Source: Prochlorococcus sp. AG-355-P07 (GTDB lineage: Bacteria > Cyanobacteriota > Cyanobacteriia > PCC-6307 > Cyanobiaceae). From it: a DNA stretch of 64,000 nucleotides. Position numbers and translations under genes: made by a program. The first letter of the stretch is position 1. Every line of letters starts with the position of its first letter. The notes beneath the pieces were generated by a model that worked only from the letters and a program-made list of their open reading frames with translations, was not told the origin of the DNA and ran no database searches. Positions 54,446 through 64,000 of this stretch are shown here, piece by piece. The stretch covers positions 1-64,000 of the forward strand of contig QCEN01000007.1 of the NCBI GenBank assembly GCA_003280575.1, given 5' to 3'.

Positions 54446-55428
54446 AAATTATATTCTGGGGAACACCTGAATATTCAATTCCGAGTCTTGATATTTTTAT
54501 TAAATCTAAGCACGAGGTAATTGCAGTAGTTAGCCAACCGGATAAGAAAAGATCTAGGGGAAATAAATTAATATCTTCACCTGTTAAAAGCTTTGCTGAG
54601 CAAGAATCTATAAAAATTTATACTCCAGATAAAATTAGGGGCAATAATGATTTTATAAATGAACTTAAATTACTTTCTTGTGATTTATTTATTGTTATAG
54701 CTTATGGGAAAATTTTACCCATAGAGATATTGAAAATCCCTAAATATGGTTGTTGGAACGCACATGCTTCATTACTTCCAAGATGGCGTGGTGCTGCCCC
54801 AATTCAATGGTCCCTAATAAAAGGCGATGAATTTACCGGTATAGGAATTATGAAAATGAATGAAGGACTAGATACTGGCGACATATTGTTGGAAGAAAAA
54901 ATTAAAATCGATAATAACGATAATTTAAATACACTATCGGAAAAACTTAGTATTTTATCGGCAAAATTATTTTTAAATGCTACATCTTTAATCGAAGAAA
55001 ATATTAATAAAAATAATAATTCTCAATTAACAAAACAAAATACTCTTGGAAGAGAAATTACTTATGCAAGAATGATTGAAAAATCAGACTTTAAAGTTGA
55101 TTGGAGTAATGAGGCAATAAAAATTTCTAGACAAATTAAAGCCTTATACCCAAGAGCAAATACAACTTTTAGAGGTAAGAACCTAAAAATACTTAAAATC
55201 AAAGTCTTGAGTAGTGATGAAATTAAAAATGAAAAATACCTATTCATGAGCAATTATTCAAAAGCAGGCATCATCCTTGCTGTCATAAAAAATGAAGGAA
55301 TAATAATTTCAACTAAAACTGATCCTATTATTTTGTTGGAAGCAAAACTTGAAGGCAAAAACATTTCTAGCAAAGAGAAATTGATACAACAGTTAAAGCC
55401 ATCAGTAGGTGAATATCTCTCAGATTAA
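54442..55428 (+). CDS. fmt: Methionyl-tRNA formyltransferase
   Basis: Formylates initiator Met-tRNA using 10-formyl-THF. The 328 aa protein shows IIFWGTPEYSIPSLD, the catalytic HASLLPRWRGAAPIQWS, MNEGLDTGDILLEEK and a C-terminal oligonucleotide-binding domain. It starts with GTG at 54442 inside the end of tldE. It is convergent with terC with a 4 nt overlap. metG is in the same window. Confidence 0.96.
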   Translation: MKIIFWGTPEYSIPSLDIFIKSKHEVIAVVSQPDKKRSRGNKLISSPVKSFAEQESIKIYTPDKIRGNNDFINELKLLSCDLFIVIAYGKILPIEILKIPKYGCWNAHASLLPRWRGAAPIQWSLIKGDEFTGIGIMKMNEGLDTGDILLEEKIKIDNNDNLNTLSEKLSILSAKLFLNATSLIEENINKNNNSQLTKQNTLGREITYARMIEKSDFKVDWSNEAIKISRQIKALYPRANTTFRGKNLKILKIKVLSSDEIKNEKYLFMSNYSKAGIILAVIKNEGIIISTKTDPIILLEAKLEGKNISSKEKLIQQLKPSVGEYLSD

Positions 55429-56132
55429 GTTTTTGATTCTTTTTTAGAGAATCCCCAAATAAAAGCAAAAAGAATCAAAATATAAAAATAATAGTCTGGA
55501 AGAATAGATTCTTCAATTAACGTATTTAGTAGAAGTTTAATCCCAACGATTAAAATAGCTACGTAACCCGCTGTTTCTAATCTGGAAAATATATCCAGAA
55601 GTTTTAGAAAAATCCCTGATGTAAATCTTAAGGCTAATACTCCAATTACTGCACCAAATATAATTAATATGTATTGATCGCTGATAGCTACTGCAGTAGT
55701 AATGCTGTCTATGGAAAATGCAAAATCAGTAATTGAAAGAAGCGCTACAACCCTCAAGAACCTAAAATTATTATTATTTTTCGTCTCATTTTCAGCGTTT
55801 TCTTGATCTGGATTAAAAAAAACATTAGAGAAGAATAAATATATTAAATAAAAACCAGCAAAAACCCTAATAAGAATAAACTTTAGAAGAACGTTAGATA
55901 ATATGATGAGAATAATTCTGAATAATAAAGATATCGTTATACCAATATTTAAGGCTCTTGACCTTAATTCTGAACTGTCGAGGGATTTAGTAAGAGAAGC
56001 AAGTGCGACAGCATTATCTGCCGATAATAATAATTCTAAAGCAATTAATATTGGTAAAAGTGTAAAGATTTCGTACCAACTGTCTACCTGATCTAGTGTT
56101 GGTATAAAAGAATTTATTGCGGCTGAATCCAT
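55425..56132 (-). CDS. TerC-family membrane protein
   Basis: About 235 aa with seven hydrophobic segments. Conserved acidic residues within helices, ELLLSADNAVALASL and ITDFAFSIDSITTAVAIS, are the signature of TerC. Related proteins take part in metal (manganese) export and, in plants, in thylakoid membrane-protein insertion; the exact substrate here is open. I take the ATG at 56132; a TTG precedes it at 56135. Divergent from mfd. Confidence 0.9.
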   Translation of the reverse strand: MDSAAINSFIPTLDQVDSWYEIFTLLPILIALELLLSADNAVALASLTKSLDSSELRSRALNIGITISLLFRIILIILSNVLLKFILIRVFAGFYLIYLFFSNVFFNPDQENAENETKNNNNFRFLRVVALLSITDFAFSIDSITTAVAISDQYILIIFGAVIGVLALRFTSGIFLKLLDIFSRLETAGYVAILIVGIKLLLNTLIEESILPDYYFYILILFAFIWGFSKKESKT

Positions 56133-56206
56133 CAAATATTATTCACAATCGGTATAAAATCTAATATAATGTATCGGATATTTGTAATCAAGATTGATAA
56201 ATATAA

Positions 56207-57880
56207 ATGAGTTTAAATACTTTAATTGATTATATTTCGAACTCACAAATTACTTCTGAATTAATAAAAAGAATTTCAAAAAATAATGAATTAAATATTG
56301 TTGGTTCAAGTAGATATGCAAAATCAATAATCTTAGATAGCATCGCAAAAAAAGAAGAAAAAAATATATTATTAATTTGTCCTAATGTAGAAATTGCCTA
56401 CAAATGGATTGGTTATTTTGAAAGTATAAATGATAAAGAAGTTTTATATTATCCTCCAACAGAACATTTACCATACTCATCAATTAACAAATCAAAAGAG
56501 ATTGAATTTAGTCAGCTTACTGTTTTATCTAAATTAATAAAAAAAGAAAAAAAGGAACTTAATATTGTTATATCAACAGAGAAATCACTGCAACCTCATC
56601 TATTAAGTAAAAACATATTAATTGAAAACAAGTTAGATTTACAAAAAGGGGGGCAATTTGAGATCAAAGAATTAGCAAATAAACTTACTTTGCTAGGTTA
56701 TAAAAAGGAAAATGTAACTACAACAGAGGGATTCTGGAGTAGGAGAGGGGAAATAATAGATATTTATCCTGTCAATAATGAATTTCCTATAAGATTAGAA
56801 TTTTTTGATAATGTAATTGAGAAAATAAGAGAATATGATCCACATACACAAAAAACATTAGAAAATATTAATAATATTGAAATAATACAAGCTGGATTTG
56901 ATTTACTAATAAAAGATAAGCTAAATAATTTATCTAAGAACAGTAATTTTATTTCAGAAGATACAAATAAAAATAATCTTGATCGTTATTTAGGAATAAT
57001 TGAAGAAGAGCCCTCAAATATAATAGATTTTATAAATAAAGAAACAATTCTTGTAATTGATGAATTAGAAGATTGTAAAAAATTTGCGAATAATTGGTAT
57101 CTAGATTCAGAAAGTAATTTTGATAATTGTGCTTATGAATTAAATGAGAATCTAAGAAATAATGATATTAATTTAGAGACCAAACCTAATTTGCATTTAA
57201 AGTTTGACGAAATAATAAATTCACTGGGAAACTTTAATTTAATAAAATTTTATGAATTTGAATCTAAAGTCAATATTGATAATAGGTTTTTATTAAACGA
57301 TCAAAGAATAAATTCATACTCAAAAAATATAGGAAAATTATCTGCAGATATAAATAAAAATATCAAAAATAAAGAAAAAGTATGGATATTATCAGCACAG
57401 CCATTGAGAACAAGGACTTTACTTTTTGAGCACGAATGTAATGCAAACTTCTTAAGCAATCCTAATGATAATGATGAAGCATTTAAGTCAATTAATAATT
57501 CACTACCTTTAATTATAAAAAATAAGAACAATTATGAAATTGAAGGTTTTTTTCTTCCGATATGGAAAGTTGTCCTCATAACTGATAAAGAATTATTTTC
57601 ACAACAATCTCTTTTTAATAATGTTTTCATAAGAAGAAAAAAAAGAAGTGCCAATTCAAATATAAATGTCAATAAGATTAATCCAGGTGATTTTATAGTT
57701 CATAAAAATCATGGAATAGGTAAATTTTTAAAAATAGAAAAAATAAATATAACTGGTGATTCAAGAGATTATTTAGTTATTCAATATCAAGATGGGAAGA
57801 TAAGTGTTGCAGCTGATCAACTTGGAAGTGTTAACAGATATAGATCAAGTGGAAAAATAAAACCGAAAATAAATACTTAA
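56207..57880 (+). pseudogene. mfd: Transcription-repair coupling factor, N-terminal half only
   Basis: 557 aa, against about 1150 for complete Mfd. Present are the UvrB-like domains D1-D2 (IVGSSRYAKSII..., GFWSRRGEIIDIYPVNNEFP), the linker domain and the RNA-polymerase-binding CarD-like domain (residues about 491-549: GDFIVHKNHGIGKFLKIEK, QYQDGKISVAADQLGSVN). The whole translocase motor (helicase motifs) and the D7 domain are missing: the frame stops after RYRSSGKIKPKINT, just where the next domain should begin. It ends inside the convergent, likewise shortened, ubiH. Transcription-coupled repair should be lost unless the join is artefactual. Confidence 0.9.
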
Positions 57881-58832
57881 ATTTAAACAAAATCAAACTC
57901 AATTTAGTAATTGTATTATTTTTATTAAAAAGATTAAAAATTGTATTAACATCTCTCCAACAACTATTTAGACCCTGACCACCAACAGGATGAAATGTAT
58001 GAAAAGCATCACCTACAAAAACAAATTTTTTAAAATTTAAAACTGCTAAATTCAAGGATAATGAAACTGGAAAAATATTCAATTCGCCAATTATTTGATC
58101 TAATTTAAATTCATCAGGCAATATAGTTGATAAATTATCCATCAAGAAATTCTTATCAGAATTCAATCTTTCAATAGACTTAAATGTACTGGAAGTCCAA
58201 ATTACTTGATATAAGTTTTTTTCTAAAGGTAATAATGCAAGTGGGCCTTCTTTTCTAAAAATTTCATAAGCACGCTTTTCAGAATTACCTCTAAGAGAAA
58301 CCTTAAACGTTAAACAAGACTGATTATAAGATTTTTTTATAGCTACAAAATCTAGTAATTTTTTATCAAGAGAGTTTGCTCCACAAGAAAAGAATTCATA
58401 ATCAAATGAAATTTTTTTACCTAACAATTTTTGTGATGTCATGAAAAAAATATTTTCATAATTATTAATCTCTTGAAAAAATATATTCATGAGATCTGAA
58501 TGTTTAACAACCCAGCCAATATTTTTAGCAGAACTTATATCATCATCTAAATCAAAGATTGTTAGCTTAGTAAAAGCCGAAGTTACACTATCTGATATTG
58601 AGAGGGTATCAAAGCCAAATAAATATGGTTCTAATTTATCCCAAAGTCTGAATTTAGATAATATTTTTCTTGTTGAGTGAGTAATTGCATAAGTTTTATC
58701 TTTATCAATTATTCTATTTTTTGACATTAAATCAATTAAAAAAATATTGCAATTAAATTTTGAAAGCGCAATTGAAAGAAGCAGACCAGTTGGTCCGGAG
58801 CCAACAATTTTAAAATTATATGTATTTTTCAT
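57831..58832 (-). pseudogene. ubiH: FAD-dependent UbiH-type monooxygenase, C-terminally truncated
   Basis: 333 aa. The FAD-binding GxGxxG (IVGSGPTGLLLSIAL), the DKTYAITHSTR segment and the GD motif (VFVGDAFHTFHPVGGQGLN) are intact. Family members usually run to about 370-410 aa. Here the protein drifts after KFKYLF into LIYIC, which is read from the mfd gene on the opposite strand, so the true C terminus is missing. In cyanobacteria such enzymes are placed in quinone hydroxylation. It converges with truncated mfd, with a 50 nt overlap of frames. Confidence 0.78.
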
Positions 58833-58847
58833 CAGGTAATATTGATA

Positions 58848-59492
58848 TTATCTATCTAATAAGTATATATAGCAAATTTCCTCAAATGCTGGTCTCAATA
58901 AATAAGGGTACTCACCTACCCACAAATTAATTTCAGGCAACCAAGCATCAGTAAAATAAAAATCTCTGTCAAAATTTCGATTATTAGACGTTAATAAACA
59001 CCTTATATTCGAACCTACTCGAATTTGACTATGCATATTTTCCATAGGGAAACTTAAATTACCTAGATAACCATCTTCATCTTCCATTTCAAGCACTAAC
59101 CAAGTCCTTTTATTTTCGATCAGCTCTAATCGACCTTGCCTATTGGATTGTTCTCTAGAACTCTCAATCTTTTCTGTTTTATAAATATCTGATACGTATC
59201 CATCAAATATAGAAAAAAATTTATATTTTCTAATTTGCAAATTCTTTCTACTTGATTCAAGAATTGGACCCCAAATGATATATAAGAAGAAAGCAACACA
59301 TAGTAATAACCAAAAATTATTTGTTTGATCTCCTGTTGAACTAATAATTAATGTGATAAAACCTCCGATTGAAGAAATTATTACTCTTTGTAGAATTTTT
59401 TTTGGATTACCCAATGCATATTTAAATTGACTTCCTGTACCAACTGCAGGAATAAGTTTTGAAATTTGATTCGATTTAATAGGAATTAGCAT
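58848..59492 (-). CDS. Cyanobacterial two-helix membrane protein (unknown)
   Basis: 214 aa. It begins LIPIKSNQISKLIPAVGTGS, then has two hydrophobic segments (about residues 36-52 and 58-75), followed by a soluble beta-rich domain (WLVLEMEDEDGYLGNLSF, SNIRCLLTSNNRNF, TDAWLPEINLWVGEYPYLLR). It is conserved in cyanobacteria as far as I recall, sometimes mislabelled as a phosphate permease. Function is unknown. It is 1 nt from dapB and 15 nt from ubiH on the same strand, so probably co-transcribed. Confidence 0.72.
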   Translation of the reverse strand: MLIPIKSNQISKLIPAVGTGSQFKYALGNPKKILQRVIISSIGGFITLIISSTGDQTNNFWLLLCVAFFLYIIWGPILESSRKNLQIRKYKFFSIFDGYVSDIYKTEKIESSREQSNRQGRLELIENKRTWLVLEMEDEDGYLGNLSFPMENMHSQIRVGSNIRCLLTSNNRNFDRDFYFTDAWLPEINLWVGEYPYLLRPAFEEICYIYLLDR

Positions 59493-59493
59493 T

Positions 59494-60342
59494 TTAAAAA
59501 ATCAATTTTTCAAGTCCATAAACTAAAAATTCATAATTACCTATTTTTTTAATAGCCTGCAAAACACCTGGCATATATGCCTTTCTATCAATAGTGTCAT
59601 GCTTAATTGTATAAGTTTCACCAGGTGATCCCATAATTACTAACTGATGGGCTAATAATCCTGGCAATCTTACTGAATGAATATTTATTCCTGAATCTCT
59701 TACTCCGCCGCGGACACCCTTCAACGATTCAAACTCTTTTACCAAATTTGGATTGAATTTCTTTAAACTTTCTTCAATCATTTCAGCGGTTTTTATACAA
59801 GTTCCACTAGGTGAATCTGCTTTTTGGTTGTGATGCATTTCAATTAATTCAATATTGTCATAGAATCTTGCAGCCACAGATGCTGCCTGCTGAAGAAGAA
59901 CCATGCCAACTGAAAAATTAGGTATTATTGCGCAACCGGTAGATGCTTTCTGAGCAAAAACTGATAAATCTTTTATTTGTGAGGGAGTAAGACCTGTGGT
60001 CCCAACGACTGGTGAAATACCATAAGCGATAGATGCTCTAGTATTTTCATATACAGAATCAGGATGAGTAAAATCAACGAGGACAGGTTTGATATTTTCA
60101 TTTCTGTAATTTTGACTAACAGAACATAAAGTTCCTTCAAAATCATTTGAAACAAGAACATCACAATATTTTACCTTCAATAATTCAGAAATATTTGAGC
60201 CATTGTTCTTTTCGTTTATGTCAATTGCCGCCACAAGTTCACAATCTGCAGAATTTAATACAGTATTCACAACTTCGCTTCCCATTCTGCCTAAAGCTCC
60301 GGATACAAGTACTGGTATAGGTTTTTTAGAATTTTCAATCAT
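59494..60342 (-). CDS. dapB: 4-hydroxy-tetrahydrodipicolinate reductase
   Basis: NAD(P)H reduction step of the diaminopimelate/lysine pathway, upstream of dapF (also in this window). The 282 aa protein shows the Rossmann [25 protein letters not shown] and the catalytic histidine region [14 protein letters not shown]. It starts at ATG and is divergent from chlH across 102 nt. Confidence 0.96.
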   Translation of the reverse strand: MIENSKKPIPVLVSGALGRMGSEVVNTVLNSADCELVAAIDINEKNNGSNISELLKVKYCDVLVSNDFEGTLCSVSQNYRNENIKPVLVDFTHPDSVYENTRASIAYGISPVVGTTGLTPSQIKDLSVFAQKASTGCAIIPNFSVGMVLLQQAASVAARFYDNIELIEMHHNQKADSPSGTCIKTAEMIEESLKKFNPNLVKEFESLKGVRGGVRDSGINIHSVRLPGLLAHQLVIMGSPGETYTIKHDTIDRKAYMPGVLQAIKKIGNYEFLVYGLEKLIF

Positions 60343-60444
60343 TTTTGTAAAAAATTTTTTTTTAAATGATGTTACACGCTATTTATATTGCACACAATAA
60401 CGTCTTTTCATTCGTAGGCTGGTAAAAATACTTAAATAAAATCA

Positions 60445-63400
60445 ATGTTTACGCAGGTCCGCTCAGCAAACCGCAGAGTATCTCCTGTTGAGGATAACAA
60501 ACACAAAGTTGTAATAAAAGCAGTTTATGTTGTCCTTGAGCCACAATACCAAAATTCCTTAACGGAAGCAGCAAAGTCAATAAACGAGATGAATGGATCA
60601 ATAGGTATAGACCTCAGCGGCTATCTTATTGAAGAACTTAGAAATGAAAGTAATTTTGAGGATTTTAAAGAAGATATAGCTAATGCAGATATATTTGTTG
60701 CTTCCCTCATTTTCATAGAAGATCTTGCTCAAAAGGTTGTTGATGCTGTTTCTCCGTACAAAGATAATCTCAAAGCTTCAATAATCTTCCCCTCGATGCC
60801 AGAGGTAATGAGATTAAATAAATTAGGTTCATTTAGTATGGCCCAACTTGGTCAATCTAAAAGTATTATTGGAGATTTAATAAAAAAGAAAAAGGAATCT
60901 GATGGTGCAAGCTTCCAAGATTCAATGTTGAAATTATTAAATACACTACCTTCAATACTTAAATATCTACCAGTAGAAAAAGCTCAAGATGCTAGAACAT
61001 TCATTCTGAGTTTTCAGTATTGGCTAGGTGGTACGACTGAGAACCTAAAAAATTTCTTGTTAATGATTTCTGAAAAGTACGCTGTTTCAGAGAATATAAA
61101 AGATCAAATAGAAGAATTTAAAATACAAGACCCTGAGACTTTCCCAGATCTAGGAATTTGGCATCCTTTAGCTCCTTGTATGTTTGAAAGTCTGAAAGAA
61201 TATCAAAATTGGGAAAATAACAGGACTGATATAAATCCAAAGGGTGACAAAACACCCACAATTGGATTAGTACTTCAAAGAAGTCATATAGTTACTGGAG
61301 ATGATGCTCATTATGTTGCTGTTATTCAAGAATTGGAATATAGAGGAGCAAGAGTTCTTCCTATTTTCTGTGGTGGTCTAGATTTTTCTAAACCAGTTAA
61401 CGAATTCTATTATGATTCAATCAATAAAGATCTCCCTATAGTAGATGGAGTTGTATCTTTAACAGGATTTGCACTTGTTGGTGGCCCAGCGAGACAAGAC
61501 CATCCCAAAGCTGTGGAGGCCCTTAAAAAACTAAATAGACCTTATATGGTTGCCCTTCCTTTAGTTTTTCAAACCACTCAAGAATGGGAAGATAGTGATC
61601 TGGGATTACACCCTGTTCAGGTTGCACTTCAAATAGCGATTCCTGAACTAGATGGAGCAATTGAACCTATTATTCTCTCAGGTCGGGATGATGCTACAGG
61701 TAAGGCGCATACACTTCAAGATCGAGTCGATGTAATAGCTGATAGAGCAATTAAATGGTCAACTTTAAGAGTAAAGCAAAGAAAAGATAAAAAATTAGCT
61801 ATTACAGTATTTAGCTTTCCTCCTGACAAAGGCAATGTCGGAACAGCTGCATATCTTAACGTTTTCGGTTCAATTTACAGAGTACTTCTTGAAATGAAAT
61901 CGAAGGGATATCAAATTGATGAACTTCCAAATAATTCAAAAGAATTAATGGAAAAAGTAATTAACAATCCTGAAGCACTGGATGGTTCTCCGGAATTAAA
62001 TATTGCACATAAGATGTCGGTAAAAGAATACGAAGAATTCACACCCTATTCACAAAGACTTGAAGAGAATTGGGGCAAACCACCTGGAAACTTAAATAGT
62101 GATGGACAGAATCTTCTTATCTATGGAAAACATTTTGGAAATGTTTTTATAGGTGTTCAACCAACCTTCGGTTATGAAGGTGATCCAATGAGATTACTTT
62201 ATTCCAGAAGTGCTAGTCCTCATCACGGTTTTGCCGCTTACTATACTTATGTAGAAAAAATCTGGGGTGCTGATGCTGTTCTTCATTTTGGAACTCATGG
62301 TTCACTTGAATTTATGCCTGGTAAACAGATGGGTATGAGTGATACATGCTATCCAGATTCTCTCATTGGATCATTGCCTAATTTGTATTATTATGCAGCG
62401 AACAACCCTTCTGAAGCAACAATTGCAAAGAGAAGAGGATACGCATCCACTATTAGCTATTTGACTCCTCCAGCAGAAAATGCAGGGCTTTACAAAGGAC
62501 TTAAAGAACTAAGTGAGCTTGTTGGTTCTTATCAACAATTAAGAGAAAATAGCAGGGGAATTCAAATAGTTAATGCAATAGTCGAGACTTCTAAGCAATG
62601 TAATCTTGATAAAGATGTTGAGCTCCCATCAAAAAACGTAGAAGAACTTTCTCTAGAAGAAAGAGATCTATTTGTCGGTAATATCTACAAACAGTTGATG
62701 GAAATAGAAAGTAGATTACTTCCATGTGGCCTTCATACCATTGGAGAAGCTCCAACTGCTGAAGAAGCTGTAGCAACACTTGTAAACATTGCATCGTTGG
62801 AAAGGGAACAAGAGGAATTAAGATCTCTACCTGGATTACTGGCGGAATCAATTGATCTGACTATTGACCAAATTTATGATGGAAATAATAAAGGTGAACT
62901 TAAATTTGTAGAGTTAAATGAAAAAATCATAAAGACATCAAGAGAAGCAATTTTTGCTATGGTTAATTCCTTAAAAATTGTTGATGGTAGAGTTTATTTA
63001 GAAAAATCACTTCTGTCTAAACTATTTGACTTTCTTAAACTATTTGGTCTGAATCTTCCTACTCCCTGGCTTAGAGTTTGTAGAATAAACGGTTTTAACG
63101 AAATTAATCAGAAAGAATTAAATAAATTATTTGATTATTTACTTTTCTGTTTGGAACAGGTTTGTGCAGACAAAGAAATGGATAGCCTCATCAAGGCATT
63201 AGATGGTAATTATGTTTTACCAGGACCAGGAGGAGATCCAATAAGAAACCCAGGTGTTTTACCCAGCGGTAAAAATATACATGCACTTGATCCTCAATCA
63301 ATTCCAACTACAGCAGCAGTCGCTGCTGCAAAATCAGTTGTCGACAAACTAATTGCGAGACAAAAGGAAGAACAAGGTACTTGGCCTGAAACAATTGCTT

Positions 63401-64000
63401 GCGTATTATGGGGTACGGACAACATCAAGACCTACGGAGAATCACTTGCACAAATCTTATGGTTTGTAGGAGTAAAACCAAAACCAGACTCTGTAGGAAG
63501 AATCAACAAATTAGAATTAATCCCATTAGAAGAATTAGGCAGACCAAGAATAGATGTAGTAGTAAACTGTTCTGGGGTTTTTAGGGATCTGTTTATCAAT
63601 CAAATGGCATTAATAGATCAAGCAGTCAAACTAGCCGCAGAGGCTAATGAGCCTTTGGAGTCAAATTTTGTAAGAAAACATTCACTAGAACAAGCAGAAA
63701 AAGAAGGTACTTCAATCCGAGAAGCTTCTGCGAGGGTATTCTCTAATGCTAGTGGTAGCTATAGTTCGAATGTTAATTTAGCTGTAGAAAATTCTACTTG
63801 GGAGGAAGAAAATGAATTACAAGAAATGTATTTATCTCGCAAGACATATGCTTTCAATGCTGATAATCCAGGTGAAATGAATCAAAAAAGAGATGTATTT
63901 GAATCTGTCATGAAAACAGCAGATGTTACATTTCAGAATCTTGATTCATCTGAAATTTCTCTAACAGATGTTAGTCACTATTTTGATTCAGATCCAACAA
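60445..64000 (+). CDS. chlH: Magnesium chelatase subunit H (partial)
   Basis: Porphyrin-binding subunit that inserts Mg2+ into protoporphyrin IX with ChlI and ChlD: the first committed step of chlorophyll synthesis. From ATG at 60445 the frame stays open to the window end (1185 codons; complete proteins are about 1330 aa). Recognisable parts are the start [20 protein letters not shown], the [20 protein letters not shown] motif, the [20 protein letters not shown] segment and [17 protein letters not shown]. It is the paralogue of cobN at 16171. Divergent from dapB. Confidence 0.96.
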   Translation, partial: MFTQVRSANRRVSPVEDNKHKVVIKAVYVVLEPQYQNSLTEAAKSINEMNGSIGIDLSGYLIEELRNESNFEDFKEDIANADIFVASLIFIEDLAQKVVDAVSPYKDNLKASIIFPSMPEVMRLNKLGSFSMAQLGQSKSIIGDLIKKKKESDGASFQDSMLKLLNTLPSILKYLPVEKAQDARTFILSFQYWLGGTTENLKNFLLMISEKYAVSENIKDQIEEFKIQDPETFPDLGIWHPLAPCMFESLKEYQNWENNRTDINPKGDKTPTIGLVLQRSHIVTGDDAHYVAVIQELEYRGARVLPIFCGGLDFSKPVNEFYYDSINKDLPIVDGVVSLTGFALVGGPARQDHPKAVEALKKLNRPYMVALPLVFQTTQEWEDSDLGLHPVQVALQIAIPELDGAIEPIILSGRDDATGKAHTLQDRVDVIADRAIKWSTLRVKQRKDKKLAITVFSFPPDKGNVGTAAYLNVFGSIYRVLLEMKSKGYQIDELPNNSKELMEKVINNPEALDGSPELNIAHKMSVKEYEEFTPYSQRLEENWGKPPGNLNSDGQNLLIYGKHFGNVFIGVQPTFGYEGDPMRLLYSRSASPHHGFAAYYTYVEKIWGADAVLHFGTHGSLEFMPGKQMGMSDTCYPDSLIGSLPNLYYYAANNPSEATIAKRRGYASTISYLTPPAENAGLYKGLKELSELVGSYQQLRENSRGIQIVNAIVETSKQCNLDKDVELPSKNVEELSLEERDLFVGNIYKQLMEIESRLLPCGLHTIGEAPTAEEAVATLVNIASLEREQEELRSLPGLLAESIDLTIDQIYDGNNKGELKFVELNEKIIKTSREAIFAMVNSLKIVDGRVYLEKSLLSKLFDFLKLFGLNLPTPWLRVCRINGFNEINQKELNKLFDYLLFCLEQVCADKEMDSLIKALDGNYVLPGPGGDPIRNPGVLPSGKNIHALDPQSIPTTAAVAAAKSVVDKLIARQKEEQGTWPETIACVLWGTDNIKTYGESLAQILWFVGVKPKPDSVGRINKLELIPLEELGRPRIDVVVNCSGVFRDLFINQMALIDQAVKLAAEANEPLESNFVRKHSLEQAEKEGTSIREASARVFSNASGSYSSNVNLAVENSTWEEENELQEMYLSRKTYAFNADNPGEMNQKRDVFESVMKTADVTFQNLDSSEISLTDVSHYFDSDPT

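Overview
The window is very AT-rich, gene-dense chromosomal DNA from a cyanobacterium. It is most likely a high-light-type Prochlorococcus. The signs are aerobic chlorophyll synthesis genes (acsF, chlH, hemJ), several cyanobacterial or plastid families (DUF1995, CCB-type cytochrome b6f assembly factor, Ycf20, a Psb30/Ycf12-like peptide, DUF2996), streamlined spacing with many 1-17 nt overlaps, and frequent TTG/GTG starts. There is no prophage, no CRISPR array and no rRNA. I see one tRNA gene, with anticodon CAT.

Layout. 0-12.4 kb: ribBA, argC, purN, pgi, leuS, then a tight dapF / cysteine desulfurase / DUF1995 / dacB run, and coaD. 12.4-24.5 kb: flavin reductase, uvrC, hemJ, PHP hydrolase, cobN, ilvE, metH. 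24.5-31 kb: small conserved proteins, an Ap4A phosphorylase, a ribbon-helix-helix/J-domain fusion, an AT-rich intergenic stretch with a cluster of near-palindromic 12-mers, a small exported protein and pheT. 30.7-36.7 kb: rpmG, rpsR, a short RNB-domain nuclease, metG, an LptC-like lipoprotein, CCB, cobU, trmL, then the tRNA and clpS. 37.2-41.2 kb: an island of a dozen or more tiny genes (25-129 aa), including a ribbon-helix-helix regulator with repeated operator-like palindromes and a thioredoxin-like exported protein. 41.2-46.9 kb: 2-Cys peroxiredoxin, an unrecognised membrane protein, a protease-dead FtsH, rpmF, Ycf20, a HAD phosphatase, a YkgJ-type protein and a split GDT1-type transporter. 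47-64 kb: an RNase R-like protein without its catalytic aspartates, DUF2996, acsF, tldD/tldE, fmt, terC, a truncated mfd facing a truncated ubiH, dapB, and chlH running off the end.

How the genes fit together. Tetrapyrrole metabolism is prominent: HemJ, ChlH and AcsF on the chlorophyll/heme side, and CobN and CobU on the cobalamin side, feeding the B12-dependent methionine synthase MetH. Translation is represented by leuS, pheT, metG, fmt, trmL, rpmG, rpsR, rpmF and the tRNA, and lysine/peptidoglycan supply by dapF, dapB and dacB.

Most notable observations: (1) mfd and ubiH are both cut short at the point where they converge, which looks like one deletion of about 2 kb or an assembly join; (2) an FtsH homologue with NEVGR in place of the zinc-binding HExGH, paired in an apparent operon with an unknown membrane protein; (3) two RNB-family genes that look complementary, one a bare catalytic domain and the other full length but catalytically degenerate; (4) a ribbon-helix-helix/J-domain fusion next to a palindrome cluster; (5) the micro-gene island with a likely autoregulated ribbon-helix-helix gene.
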